Of a DNA stretch of 8,365 nucleotides, positions 1 to 7,730 are shown one piece after another. Source of the stretch: Bacteroidales bacterium (GTDB lineage Bacteria > Bacteroidota > Bacteroidia > Bacteroidales > P3); NCBI GenBank assembly GCA_900769785.1, contig CAAGHV010000251.1:1-8365 (forward strand), written 5' to 3'. Below the pieces are notes generated by a model that was not told the DNA's origin, searched no databases, and saw only the letters and a program-made list of their open reading frames with translations. A program made the position numbers and the translations under genes. How positions within the stretch are numbered: the stretch's first letter is position 1; every line of letters begins with the position of its first letter.

Positions 1-24
1 AGCTATGCAATCGGCAATAGATAA

Positions 25-55
25 TTGTACACTATATATATAGACATACATTTTG
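25..55 (+). promoter_or_regulatory. possible promoter of the asd-rpe-cvpA run
   Basis: A TTG at 25-27 is followed after 19 bases by TACATTTTG at 47-55. This resembles the Bacteroidetes pattern of TTG near -33 and TAnnTTTG near -7, but it has one extra T in the -7 box. If real, transcription would start only a few bases before the ATG at 68, giving a very short leader. The match is imperfect and the sequence further upstream is outside the window, so the true promoter may lie there instead. Confidence 0.25.
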
Positions 56-67
56 AATAATACAAAC

Positions 68-1063
68 ATGAAAATAGCAGTAGTAGGAGCCACCGGTTTG
101 GTTGGAAGCGAGATGTTGAAGGTTTTGAACGAACGTGGATTTGGAACATCAGACTATGAAATAGTGGTAGCTGCATCCGAGAAGTCGGTGGGTAAGGAAA
201 TAGAGTTTGCAGGGCGTAAACTTACCGTAGTGTCGGTTGATGATGCTATAGCTCAAAAGCCTGATTATGCACTGTTTTCGGCAGGAGCCACCACATCACG
301 CACCTATGCCAAACGTTTTGTGGAGGAAGCAGGTACAACGGTTATAGACAATAGTTCGGCTTGGCGTAAAGATGCCGAGGTGCCATTGGTGGTACCGGAG
401 GTGAACTTTTCGGCAGTGAAAGATACCGATAGGCTTATTGCCAATCCCAATTGTAGCACCATACAGATGGTATTAGCACTATCGCAATTACATTTTCATT
501 ACACTATAAAACGTTTGGTAATATCCACCTATCAGAGTGTTACGGGTACAGGAGTGAAAGCTATTCGTCAAATGGAAGGCGAGGAGCAGGGAGCGGAAAA
601 CGTAGCTATGGTATATCCCTATCCTATACATAGAAACTTGTTTCCCCATGGGGGCGATTTCCAAGCCGACGGCTATACCACAGAGGAGCAGAAGCTGGTA
701 GATGAAACACGCAAGATATTGGCCGACGATGCTATAGCTATCACAGCCACTGTGGTGCGAGTACCGGTAATGGGAGGTCATAGCGAAAGCATAAACATCG
801 AGTTTGCCAACGAGTATGATATAGCCGATGTGTTTGAAACATTGCGTAATACCGAAGGGGTAACAGTGCTGGACGATGTGCAGAACAACGTTTATCCAAT
901 GCCTCTTTATGCCAAGGGCAAAGACGAGGTATTTGTAGGTCGCATACGCCGCGACGCTTCGCAACCAAAATCGTTAAACATTTGGGTGGTAAGCGACAAT
1001 ATACGAAAGGGTGCCGCTACCAACGCCGTACAAATAATGCAACATTTGATAAACAGACAATAA
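68..1063 (+). CDS. asd: aspartate-semialdehyde dehydrogenase
   Basis: This cytoplasmic enzyme reduces L-aspartyl-4-phosphate to aspartate semialdehyde with NADPH, the branch point to lysine/diaminopimelate, threonine and methionine. The protein of 331 residues has the usual family length. It opens with a Rossmann NADP-binding motif, GATGLVG (residues 7-13). The active-site cysteine is in NPNCST (Cys129), and the RVPVMGGHSES motif supplies the substrate arginine and the catalytic histidine (Arg231, His238). NSSAWR near residues 95-100 is the phosphate-binding segment. The frame can be extended five codons to a TTG at 53, but I chose ATG 68 because the conserved domain begins right there (MKIAVVGATG). 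It is the first gene of a likely three-gene operon, 16 bases before rpe. No key residue is missing. Confidence 0.96.
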   Translation: MKIAVVGATGLVGSEMLKVLNERGFGTSDYEIVVAASEKSVGKEIEFAGRKLTVVSVDDAIAQKPDYALFSAGATTSRTYAKRFVEEAGTTVIDNSSAWRKDAEVPLVVPEVNFSAVKDTDRLIANPNCSTIQMVLALSQLHFHYTIKRLVISTYQSVTGTGVKAIRQMEGEEQGAENVAMVYPYPIHRNLFPHGGDFQADGYTTEEQKLVDETRKILADDAIAITATVVRVPVMGGHSESINIEFANEYDIADVFETLRNTEGVTVLDDVQNNVYPMPLYAKGKDEVFVGRIRRDASQPKSLNIWVVSDNIRKGAATNAVQIMQHLINRQ

Positions 1064-1079
1064 AAAGAATACTACATAA

Positions 1080-1739
1080 ATGAATCAGAAGAGTAAAATG
1101 ATTTCGCCGTCGTTGCTATCGGCCGATTTTGCCAACTTGCAACGCGACATAGAGATGGTAAATGCCAGCCAAGCCGATTGGTTTCATGTGGATGTGATGG
1201 ATGGTGTGTTTGTTCCAAACATATCGTTCGGTCAGCCGGTGATAAAGTTTATAAAGAAATATGCCCAAAAGCCTTTGGATGTACACCTGATGATAGTAGA
1301 TCCCGATAGGTATATCGACAGTTTCAAACAAGTAGGTGCCGATATTCTTACTGTTCATTACGAGGCTTGTACACACCTACACCGCACCATAGCTCATATC
1401 AAAGAGAGTGGAATGAAAGCCGGAGCGGTGCTTAACCCACATACGCCTGTGGCTTTGTTGGAAGATATTATACAGGATTGCGACTTGGTGCTGCTAATGA
1501 GCGTAAACCCCGGATTTGGCGGACAGAAGTATATCGAGAATACCTATAGCAAGATAGAGCAGTTAGACTCTATGCGTCAACGCAAAAATCCGTCGTGCTT
1601 GATAGAGATAGATGGTGGAGTATGTATAGACAATGCTGATAAACTGTATTCTACCGGTGCCGATGTGCTTGTAGCCGGCAGTGCAGTATTTGGTTCGGTC
1701 AACCCCATGGAGGCCATATGCAAAATAAAAGGACTATAG
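1080..1739 (+). CDS. rpe: ribulose-phosphate 3-epimerase
   Basis: The enzyme interconverts D-ribulose 5-phosphate and D-xylulose 5-phosphate in the non-oxidative pentose phosphate pathway. The 219 residues fit a single TIM barrel of normal size. Visible family motifs are SPSLLSADFANL (9-20), HVDVMDGVFVPN (36-47), LDVHLMI (66-72), the phosphate-loop region MSVNPGFGGQ (140-149), EIDGGV (176-181) and GADVLVAGSAVF near the end. The metal ligands and catalytic acids expected for the family are present as His36, Asp38, His69 and Asp178. The start could also be the second methionine (residue 7, base 1098), since the conserved part begins at residue 8; I kept the upstream ATG. The leader is AT-rich with no Shine-Dalgarno. 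It lies 16 bases after asd and 31 before the CvpA-family gene, so it is probably cotranscribed with both. Confidence 0.97.
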   Translation: MNQKSKMISPSLLSADFANLQRDIEMVNASQADWFHVDVMDGVFVPNISFGQPVIKFIKKYAQKPLDVHLMIVDPDRYIDSFKQVGADILTVHYEACTHLHRTIAHIKESGMKAGAVLNPHTPVALLEDIIQDCDLVLLMSVNPGFGGQKYIENTYSKIEQLDSMRQRKNPSCLIEIDGGVCIDNADKLYSTGADVLVAGSAVFGSVNPMEAICKIKGL

Positions 1740-1770
1740 CTAAGCATAACAGAATAAGTAGGATATAGGT

Positions 1771-2280
1771 ATGTATTGGTTAGATATAGTATTGGCCATT
1801 CCTATGGCGTGGTTTGTTTACAAAGGGTTTAGAAAAGGACTTATATTCGAACTCAGCTCATTGATAGGGCTTGTAGTTGGTATATATTGTTCCATAAAAT
1901 TCTCGAAGTATGTAAGTACGCTTATAGGTATTGAGGGCGAGTATTCGATACTTGTGGCATTCTTTATCACTTTTATAGCTGTATATCTTTTGTCGTTGTT
2001 TTTGGGAAAATGTATAGAAGGTCTTATCAAACTGATGAAGATGGGGGTACTCAACAATATGCTAGGTTCTATATTTGGGTTGCTTAAATGTGTGTGTGTA
2101 CTCAGTGTAGTGATGTATTATGTAGTACTTATAGATTTCGACAATGTGATAATCACCAATAAAACACGTGAGCAAAGTATATTCTATCAGCCAATAGAGC
2201 GTACCGGAAATTTGCTTATTGGTAGTTTGAAGGAGTATGTGCAAGAAGCAAAAGATAAGCGAACAGAAAATAAGGCCTAG
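1771..2280 (+). CDS. CvpA family inner-membrane protein
   Basis: This small integral membrane protein of 169 residues has the CvpA/colicin V production family layout. It has four hydrophobic segments at about residues 4-20, 26-45, 58-82 and 95-125, followed by a hydrophilic, charged C-terminal tail. The opening MYWLDIVLAIP, the KGFRKGLIFELSSLIGL stretch after the first helix and the NNMLGSIFGLLK segment before the last helix are characteristic. Members were first linked to colicin V secretion in E. coli, but the molecular role in Bacteroidetes is not settled, so I assign no specific function. AGGA at 1760-1763, seven bases before the ATG, is one of the few Shine-Dalgarno-like sequences in the window. 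It is the last gene of the asd-rpe run and is followed by a strong terminator. Family call is good; function is unknown. Confidence 0.85.
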   Translation: MYWLDIVLAIPMAWFVYKGFRKGLIFELSSLIGLVVGIYCSIKFSKYVSTLIGIEGEYSILVAFFITFIAVYLLSLFLGKCIEGLIKLMKMGVLNNMLGSIFGLLKCVCVLSVVMYYVVLIDFDNVIITNKTREQSIFYQPIERTGNLLIGSLKEYVQEAKDKRTENKA

Positions 2281-2316
2281 CAATCTACTCTAGAATTACA
2301 GCCTAACTGATAATAC

Positions 2317-2361
2317 AAAAAAAGAGTTCCTCAATATGTAATCGAGGAACTCTTTTATAAT
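2317..2361. terminator. bidirectional intrinsic terminator between converging genes
   Basis: A perfect 13-base-pair stem (2320-2332 with 2344-2356) closes an 11-base loop. It is flanked by an A tract on the left and a T tract on the right, so a U-rich end follows the hairpin in either direction. It lies 36 bases after the CvpA-family stop and just past the end of the acyl-CoA synthetase gene, so it can end both transcripts. Confidence 0.9.
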
Positions 2362-2374
2362 AATGTATTTTCAA

Positions 2375-4435
2375 TTATTTTTCAATACGAATACGAGCAT
2401 CTACAGCAACAACAGCTTTTGGAGTACCCAATAGAGGGTTAAGGTCCATTTCAGCTATTTCGGGTGCTGCAAGTACAAGAGCACTTACACGTGCTATTTG
2501 TTCGGCATAAATATCTATGTTGACAGGTTCTTGTCCACGAACACCTTGTAGTATTTTGTATCCACGGAGGTTAGAAAGCATATCCTTAGCTTCTGTAGCA
2601 GTTATAGGAGCAAAAGCACTTTGTACGTCTTTCAATACTTCGATGAATATACCGCCAAGGCCGAAGAATACTTGATGACCAAATTTATCATCACGGATAG
2701 CTCCGATATAAACTTCGGTTCCATCTAGCATTGGGTACATTTCCACAGCGTAGGTGTCTTTGATAGCCATTAGACGGTCAAATTCCGAAGCTACGGTTTC
2801 AATGTCTCTTACATTGAGTGTTACACCTCCTACATCTGATTTGTGTACAGGTCCTACAACTTTCATAACCAATGGGTATCCTACTTCATTGGCAAAGTCT
2901 ATAGCTTGTTGTTTTTGATCTACTACGCGTATTTGCTTTTGAGCTATACCTACAGCATCAAGCATTTCGTACATTTCATCAGGTCCTATGTATCCATTTT
3001 GGCAGTTGTCAACCACCTTACGTATTCTTTCCTTGTCTATCTTAGGTAGTTCAACATTTTCGGGTTGTGGCTTAGGAGTGTGAACTATTTTTGCCAAAGC
3101 ATTACCAAATACACATTCTTCGGGGAAGTTGATGCGATGTTTGTTGTTGATGAAATCAGCTATTTCATCTTTTACGTTGATGATAGAAGGTAATATTGGG
3201 AAGATAGGTTTCTTACAAGTTTTCATCTTTTGATCAAGTACTTCGTACACATCCCAGTTGGGGAACAATCCGGGGCTGCCGAAAATAACGGCCATAGCGT
3301 CGATGTTGTCAAAATCGTTTTCGCAAGCGTCGATGATATGTCCAAGTTGTTCGGCTGTACCTGTAGCAAGGAAGTCGATAGGATTACCTACTGAAGAACC
3401 TGCAAATAGTTTGCTCAATAATTCATCAGCTTTAGGACCTTCGATATGAGGAACGTCCAATCCATTGTTGGAAAGTACGTCGGTAAGCATTACAGCAGGA
3501 CCACCTGCGTGAGTGATAACGGCAATGTTTTTGCCTTTTACTTCGGGGTGCATAAATATAGCACATACAGTAGTAAGTTCTTGACGGTTGTGGCAACGAA
3601 CTATACCTGCTTTGCGGAACAATGCATCTACTGCTACATCGCTAGTGGCCAAAGCACCTGTGTGGCTACTGGCTGCACGGCTACCTGCTGCACTACCACC
3701 CGATTTGATAGCTGCTATACGACATCCCTTGTTGATAAGAGAACGTGAGTGTTTCAACATCTTTTGAGGATCGGAAATCTTTTCCATGTAAAGCATAATA
3801 ACATGTGAACTCTTTTCGGGGTCGAAAGTGTTGTCTAAATGTTCCAATACATCTTCGATACCGGTTTGTGCCGAGTTACCTACAGCCCATACACTGTTGA
3901 AAGTAAGACCATTGGTCATGCCGTATTCTTTTATAAATACAGCAGTTGCACCACTACCGGTGATGAAATCAACACCGTGTGGGTCAAGAGTTGGGATAGG
4001 AGCGTCGAAAGCACCACAATAGTTAGTGTTTAGGAAACCTGTACAGTTAGGTCCTATAAGTGTACCACCTACACTGTTCACTGTATCTACGATATGTTTT
4101 TCGATAGCAGCACCTTCAGCGTTTTCTTCAGAGAAACCTGCTGATAATATAATGTATCCTTTTGTACCTTTTTCTTTTGCCAATACGTCAACTGTAGATG
4201 GGCAGAACTTTGCAGCTATAGCCATAATAGCACAATCTACTTGAGGTAGGTCTTCTACTTTTTTGTAGCATTTTACTCCTTGTACTTCGTCTTCTTTTGG
4301 GTTTACAGCGTAAACGACACCTTTAAAGTTGCTGTTTAGCAAGTTCTTCAACACTTTACCACCTGGTTTTTGAACATCTGCTGATGCTCCCACAACCACT
4401 ATACTACGTGGATTTAATAATTCCTTTGCAATCAT
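2375..4435 (-). CDS. ADP-forming acetate/acyl-CoA ligase, fused alpha-beta subunits
   Basis: The enzyme makes ATP from an acyl-CoA, ADP and phosphate (classically acetyl-CoA to acetate), in the cytoplasm. At 686 residues it is a single-chain fusion. A CoA-binding Rossmann domain (about 1-130, with VVGAS near 15-18) comes first. Next are two succinyl-CoA-ligase-like flavodoxin domains (about 150-445) and then an ATP-grasp beta domain (about 470-686). The alpha phosphohistidine is in the SHTGALA motif (His258), with the conserved acidic residue in YMEKISDP (Glu218). The beta-domain histidine in HKSDVGGV (His531) and the aspartate in EMDLNPLL (Asp664) are also present, so the phosphate-relay residues appear intact. 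Which acid it favours cannot be read from sequence; acetate is the usual inference. It has its own promoter at 4470-4500, converges on the CvpA-family gene and ends at the shared terminator. No Shine-Dalgarno precedes the ATG. Confidence 0.92.
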   Translation of the reverse strand: MIAKELLNPRSIVVVGASADVQKPGGKVLKNLLNSNFKGVVYAVNPKEDEVQGVKCYKKVEDLPQVDCAIMAIAAKFCPSTVDVLAKEKGTKGYIILSAGFSEENAEGAAIEKHIVDTVNSVGGTLIGPNCTGFLNTNYCGAFDAPIPTLDPHGVDFITGSGATAVFIKEYGMTNGLTFNSVWAVGNSAQTGIEDVLEHLDNTFDPEKSSHVIMLYMEKISDPQKMLKHSRSLINKGCRIAAIKSGGSAAGSRAASSHTGALATSDVAVDALFRKAGIVRCHNRQELTTVCAIFMHPEVKGKNIAVITHAGGPAVMLTDVLSNNGLDVPHIEGPKADELLSKLFAGSSVGNPIDFLATGTAEQLGHIIDACENDFDNIDAMAVIFGSPGLFPNWDVYEVLDQKMKTCKKPIFPILPSIINVKDEIADFINNKHRINFPEECVFGNALAKIVHTPKPQPENVELPKIDKERIRKVVDNCQNGYIGPDEMYEMLDAVGIAQKQIRVVDQKQQAIDFANEVGYPLVMKVVGPVHKSDVGGVTLNVRDIETVASEFDRLMAIKDTYAVEMYPMLDGTEVYIGAIRDDKFGHQVFFGLGGIFIEVLKDVQSAFAPITATEAKDMLSNLRGYKILQGVRGQEPVNIDIYAEQIARVSALVLAAPEIAEMDLNPLLGTPKAVVAVDARIRIEK

Positions 4436-4469
4436 ATTTATATGTTTTATCTATTGTCAAAATATTGTG

Positions 4470-4500
4470 CAAAGATAATCTTTTTTTTTGATATAAACAA
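4470..4500 (-). promoter_or_regulatory. Bacteroidetes-type promoter of the acyl-CoA synthetase
   Basis: Read on the minus strand, TTG (4498-4500) is followed after a 20-base spacer by TATCTTTG (4470-4477). The latter is an exact match to the Bacteroidetes -7 consensus TAnnTTTG, at the expected distance from a -33 TTG. Transcription would begin near 4463, giving a leader of roughly 28 bases. The spacer contains nine A residues in a row (T on the plus strand, 4481-4489). Confidence 0.75.
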
Positions 4501-4578
4501 CTATATTTTTATAAATCGATATGATAGAGGTGAATAACAGCGTATAAGAAATACATAAATGTATATTTGAAGTAAGTA

Positions 4579-5508
4579 TTATTTCTTTTTATGTGGCAAT
4601 TTTGGGAACATTTTCTTAAATCTTACCAAAATCATCGAAATATTATCACCTGCTACTACAAGGGTTACTGCAATTATAATAAGTGTCAATCCGCATACAT
4701 CGCGAAAGCTTAATGTTTCTCCAAATACGGTTATGCCAAAAAATATTGCCGTTACCGGTTCCAATACTCCAAGTATGGCAGTGGGAGTGGAGCCTATATA
4801 CTGTATGGCAAGTGTGGTACAAACAAATGAAACCGTTGTGGTTAATACCGATAGGGCTAATATGTTTCCCCACATATACCAATGTGATGGCAATAGGAGG
4901 TTTTGTCCCATGCCAAGCTTGCAGAAGAACAGCACCGCAGCTATGCACATTACATAAAAGGATATGGTGAGGGTGGGCGTTTGTTTAAGTACCGACTGGT
5001 TTACACCTACTATGTATATAGCGTATGTGAGAGCCGATAGTAGTACAAATATTGTACCAATAAGGCTGAGAGAGGCACCATCAGAAGCATTGTACAACAA
5101 AACAATTCCTAGTGTGGCCATTATTAGGCATATTATAGTAAGTGGTTTGAGCTTTTCTTTGAAGAATATTTTCATGATTAATGCTACAAGTATAGGGTAT
5201 ATAAATAGTATTGTGGAAGCAATACCGGCGTCCATATAGTTGTAGCTTCTGAAAAGTGTCCATGATGTGGCTGCCATCATTACTCCCATTAGCAGTGTTG
5301 GTAGGTATTCTTTGGATTGGAGTTTGAATCGTTGACCTCTTACCCAAGCCATTAATCCTACAATAGGTACAGCTATAAGATAGCGCAAAAATAATACCGA
5401 ATCAGTATCCATACTGGCCTCATATAGAGGAAGGGTAAACAGCGGATTCATGCCATAAACGGCAGCTGCTAATATGCCTAATATATATCCTTTGGTTCTT
5501 TTGTTCAT
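4579..5508 (-). CDS. EamA/DMT-superfamily transporter (probable metabolite exporter)
   Basis: The 309-residue inner-membrane protein has about ten hydrophobic helices arranged as two tandem EamA repeats, roughly residues 8-140 and 150-286. This is the standard length and layout of the drug/metabolite transporter superfamily. Each repeat ends in the family's signature. The second, around residues 245-280, reads LGVLEPVTAIFFG followed by FGETLSFRDVCGLTLI, and the first has the matching STILFIYPILVALIMKIFFKE. The C-terminus is basic (KKMFPKLPHKKK), consistent with a cytoplasmic end. Relatives export amino acids, purines or other small molecules, but the substrate cannot be predicted here. It lies after the dnaK terminator, so it probably uses its own promoter. 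A weak candidate is TACATTTA at 5526-5533 (minus) with TTG at 5551-5553, but the 17-base spacing is short. I saw no terminator in the 143 bases before the synthetase gene. Confidence 0.9.
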   Translation of the reverse strand: MNKRTKGYILGILAAAVYGMNPLFTLPLYEASMDTDSVLFLRYLIAVPIVGLMAWVRGQRFKLQSKEYLPTLLMGVMMAATSWTLFRSYNYMDAGIASTILFIYPILVALIMKIFFKEKLKPLTIICLIMATLGIVLLYNASDGASLSLIGTIFVLLSALTYAIYIVGVNQSVLKQTPTLTISFYVMCIAAVLFFCKLGMGQNLLLPSHWYMWGNILALSVLTTTVSFVCTTLAIQYIGSTPTAILGVLEPVTAIFFGITVFGETLSFRDVCGLTLIIIAVTLVVAGDNISMILVRFKKMFPKLPHKKK

Positions 5509-5583
5509 ATTAATATATACTAATATAAATGTATCCGCTGCTTAACGTTGCAATAGAATTTTTATTGTGTGTCTTTTAACAAA

Positions 5584-5616
5584 AAAAGAGATGTAACAGT
5601 TAGTTACACCTCTTTT
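5584..5616 (-). terminator. intrinsic terminator of dnaK
   Basis: The stem has seven outer pairs (5584-5590 with 5610-5616), one mismatch, then six inner pairs (5592-5597 with 5603-5608) around a five-base loop. Read on the minus strand it is followed by a run of T residues (A tract at 5581-5587 on plus). It starts 33 bases after the dnaK stop. The T run at 5613-5616 is short, so it is mainly a minus-strand terminator. Confidence 0.85.
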
Positions 5617-5648
5617 CGAATTATAAAGAATTTATTCAATTAGAATGT

Positions 5649-7565
5649 TTACTTCACTTCTTCGTAGTCAACGTCTGTTACTGTATCGTCGGCTTTCTGA
5701 CCTTGGTTTCCGGTAGCACCTTGTGCAGCGTCAGGACCTGGTTGTGCACCGCCTTGAGCTTGTTGTTGAGCTTTGTACATATCTTCGCTAGCAGCACTCC
5801 ATGCGTTGTTTATCTTTTCCATAGCAGCATCTATTTGAGCTATGTTTTTGGCAGTATGTGCAGCTTTAAGTTCGTTCAAAGCACTTTCGATGTTGGCTTT
5901 TTTGTCGGCAGGTATTTTGTCGCCGTATTCTTTAAGATTCTTTTCGCTTTGGAAAATCATACCATCGGCGTTGTTTATCTTTTCTATTTCTTCTTTTGCC
6001 TTCTTGTCGGCGTCGGCATTAGCTTCGGCTTCGGCTTTCATGCGTTTGATTTCTTCGTCGCTAAGTCCCGACGATGCTTCGATACGTATGTTTTGGCTCT
6101 TTCCTGTGGCTTTATCCATTGCCGATACGTTAAGGATACCGTTGGCATCAATGTCGAAAGTTACTTCAATTTGAGGCACTCCTCTTGGTGCTGGTGGAAT
6201 ACCGTCTAAGTGGAAGCGACCTATGGTTTTGTTTTGGGTTGCCATTGGGCGTTCGCCTTGAAGTACGTGTATTTCTACGCTAGGCTGATTGTCGGCAGCA
6301 GTCGAGAACACTTGCGACTTTTTGGTAGGAATAGTGGTGTTGCTTTCGATAAGTTTGGTCATTACGCCACCAAGGGTTTCGATACCAAGTGATAGAGGTG
6401 TAACGTCTAGTAAAAGAACGTCTTTTACTTCGCCTGTAAGTACACCGCCTTGGATGGAAGCACCTACTGCTACTACTTCGTCGGGGTTAACACCTTTTGA
6501 AGGCGCCTTTCCAAAGAAACTTTCTACTATTTTTTGTATTGCAGGGATACGTGTGCTACCACCTACAAGTATAACTTCGTCTATTTGAGAGTTGCTCAAT
6601 CCGGCATCTTGCATAGCTTTGCGGCATGGTTCAAGAGTTGCTTGAATTAGGTCGTCGCATAGTTGTTCAAATTTGGCACGAGTAAGAGTTTTTACCAAGT
6701 GTTGTGGTATGCCATCGATAGGCATGATGTATGGAAGGTTGATTTCGGTTTGTTGGCTACTCGAAAGTTCTATCTTAGCTTTTTCGGCTGCTTCTTTTAG
6801 GCGTTGAAGTGCCATAGGGTCTTTGCGAAGGTCAACATGTTTTTCGGCTTGGAACTCATCTGCAAGCCAGTTGATAATCTTTTGGTCGAAATCGTCGCCA
6901 CCAAGGTGTGTATTACCGTTGGTTGATTTTACTTCAAATACGCCGTCGCCAAGTTCAAGGATAGAGATATCGAAAGTACCACCACCAAGGTCGAATACAG
7001 CCACGTTCATATCTTTGTTTTTCTTGTCAAGACCATAAGCAAGGGCAGCTGCTGTAGGTTCGTTGATGATACGACGAACTTTCAATCCTGCTATTTCGCC
7101 GGCTTCTTTTGTGGCTTGGCGTTGAGCATCGTTGAAGTAAGCAGGTACTGTAATAACGGCTTCGCTAACTTCTTGTCCCAAGAAGTCTTCGGCTGTTTTT
7201 TTCATCTTTTGCAATATTACTGCCGATATTTCTTGTGGAGTATATAGGCGACCTTGTATGTCAACACGTGGTGTATTGTTATCACCTCTTACTACTTTGT
7301 ATGGTACAGTTGATATTTCGTTGGCTATCTGGTCGTATGTCTCACCCATAAAACGTTTGATGGAGTATATGGTATTATGAGGGTTGGTTATGGCCTGACG
7401 TTTTGCAGGATCTCCAACTTTACGTTCACCATTTTCCAAAAAACCTACTATCGAAGGGGTTGTTCTGTGTCCTTCACTATTTGCAATAACCACAGGTTCG
7501 TTACCTTCCATTACTGCTACACAACTGTTAGTTGTTCCTAGGTCAATTCCAATTATTTTTCCCAT
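5649..7565 (-). CDS. dnaK: molecular chaperone DnaK (Hsp70)
   Basis: DnaK is an ATP-driven cytoplasmic chaperone that binds exposed hydrophobic segments of unfolded proteins, working with DnaJ and GrpE. The protein is full length at 638 residues. The nucleotide-binding domain (about 1-380) has IGIDLGTTNSC (5-15), Lys70, FDLGGGTFDIS (191-201), IINEPTAAALAYG (166-178) and VGGSTRIP (334-341). The interdomain linker DVLLLDVTPLSLG (382-394) leads into the substrate-binding beta domain (to about 505) and the helical lid (about 505-598). A Gln/Gly/Ala-rich flexible tail ends in DVDYEEVK, a form typical of Bacteroidetes. The ATG is supported by alignment of the first motif and is preceded by an A/T-only leader with no Shine-Dalgarno. 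dnaJ and grpE are not adjacent within the window, and no CIRCE element is visible upstream. The gene stands alone, between its own terminator and a long upstream region. Confidence 0.98.
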   Translation of the reverse strand: MGKIIGIDLGTTNSCVAVMEGNEPVVIANSEGHRTTPSIVGFLENGERKVGDPAKRQAITNPHNTIYSIKRFMGETYDQIANEISTVPYKVVRGDNNTPRVDIQGRLYTPQEISAVILQKMKKTAEDFLGQEVSEAVITVPAYFNDAQRQATKEAGEIAGLKVRRIINEPTAAALAYGLDKKNKDMNVAVFDLGGGTFDISILELGDGVFEVKSTNGNTHLGGDDFDQKIINWLADEFQAEKHVDLRKDPMALQRLKEAAEKAKIELSSSQQTEINLPYIMPIDGIPQHLVKTLTRAKFEQLCDDLIQATLEPCRKAMQDAGLSNSQIDEVILVGGSTRIPAIQKIVESFFGKAPSKGVNPDEVVAVGASIQGGVLTGEVKDVLLLDVTPLSLGIETLGGVMTKLIESNTTIPTKKSQVFSTAADNQPSVEIHVLQGERPMATQNKTIGRFHLDGIPPAPRGVPQIEVTFDIDANGILNVSAMDKATGKSQNIRIEASSGLSDEEIKRMKAEAEANADADKKAKEEIEKINNADGMIFQSEKNLKEYGDKIPADKKANIESALNELKAAHTAKNIAQIDAAMEKINNAWSAASEDMYKAQQQAQGGAQPGPDAAQGATGNQGQKADDTVTDVDYEEVK

Positions 7566-7610
7566 TTTATTTTTATTTATTATTATTCTAATTATTTCTT
7601 TATCGTTTTC

Positions 7611-7642
7611 ATTAGATACATAACATCAAATTATGTGCCAAA
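7611..7642 (-). promoter_or_regulatory. candidate dnaK promoter region (two overlapping readings)
   Basis: On the minus strand TTTG (7639-7642) is followed after 20 bases by TATCTAAT (7611-7618). The spacing is right for a Bacteroidetes promoter, but the -7 box is a poor match to TAnnTTTG. The same bases also read TTGGCAC, five bases, TTGAT (7625-7641). This has the spacing of a sigma-54 -24/-12 site but GA in place of the usual GC at -12. Either would give a leader of some 40-50 bases. I cannot decide between them, and neither is a clean match. Confidence 0.35.
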
Positions 7643-7713
7643 TTTTCAAAAATCTTTTTATTATCTGTTTTGTCATGTTTTACAACAAGAGAAAGTGTTT
7701 TTTTTGTTTTGAA

Positions 7714-7730
7714 TATGACATTTTGTCATA
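7714..7730. repeat. 17-base inverted repeat, operator-like
   Basis: TATGACA and TGTCATA form perfect seven-base arms around a three-base centre, about 150 bases upstream of the dnaK ATG. Two further TGTCAT half-sites lie within 50 bases (7671-7676 and 7735-7740). The symmetry and size fit a dimeric DNA-binding protein site. That it regulates dnaK is inference. Confidence 0.4.

Noticed and set aside
1..24. Possible end of an upstream plus-strand gene (frame 1 runs to TAA at 22-24)
   Set aside because: Only seven codons are visible, too few to tell a coding tail from chance.
53..67. TTG start extending asd by five residues
   Set aside because: The conserved dinucleotide-binding domain starts at the ATG at 68, and the added residues overlap a possible promoter.
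488..964. 158-residue minus-strand frame opposite asd
   Set aside because: Antisense shadow of asd, with no recognisable motif.
3446..3748. 100-residue plus-strand frame opposite the acyl-CoA synthetase
   Set aside because: Antisense to a well-supported gene, with no family motif, promoter or terminator of its own.
4551..4564. Palindrome ATACAT-AA-ATGTAT after the transporter gene
   Set aside because: The arms are only six A/T-rich pairs with a two-base loop and no T tract, too weak for a terminator and common by chance in AT-rich DNA.
5703..6209. 168-residue plus-strand frame opposite dnaK
   Set aside because: It lies wholly antisense to a highly conserved gene, and its Phe/Ser/Cys-rich protein looks like a codon-usage shadow.
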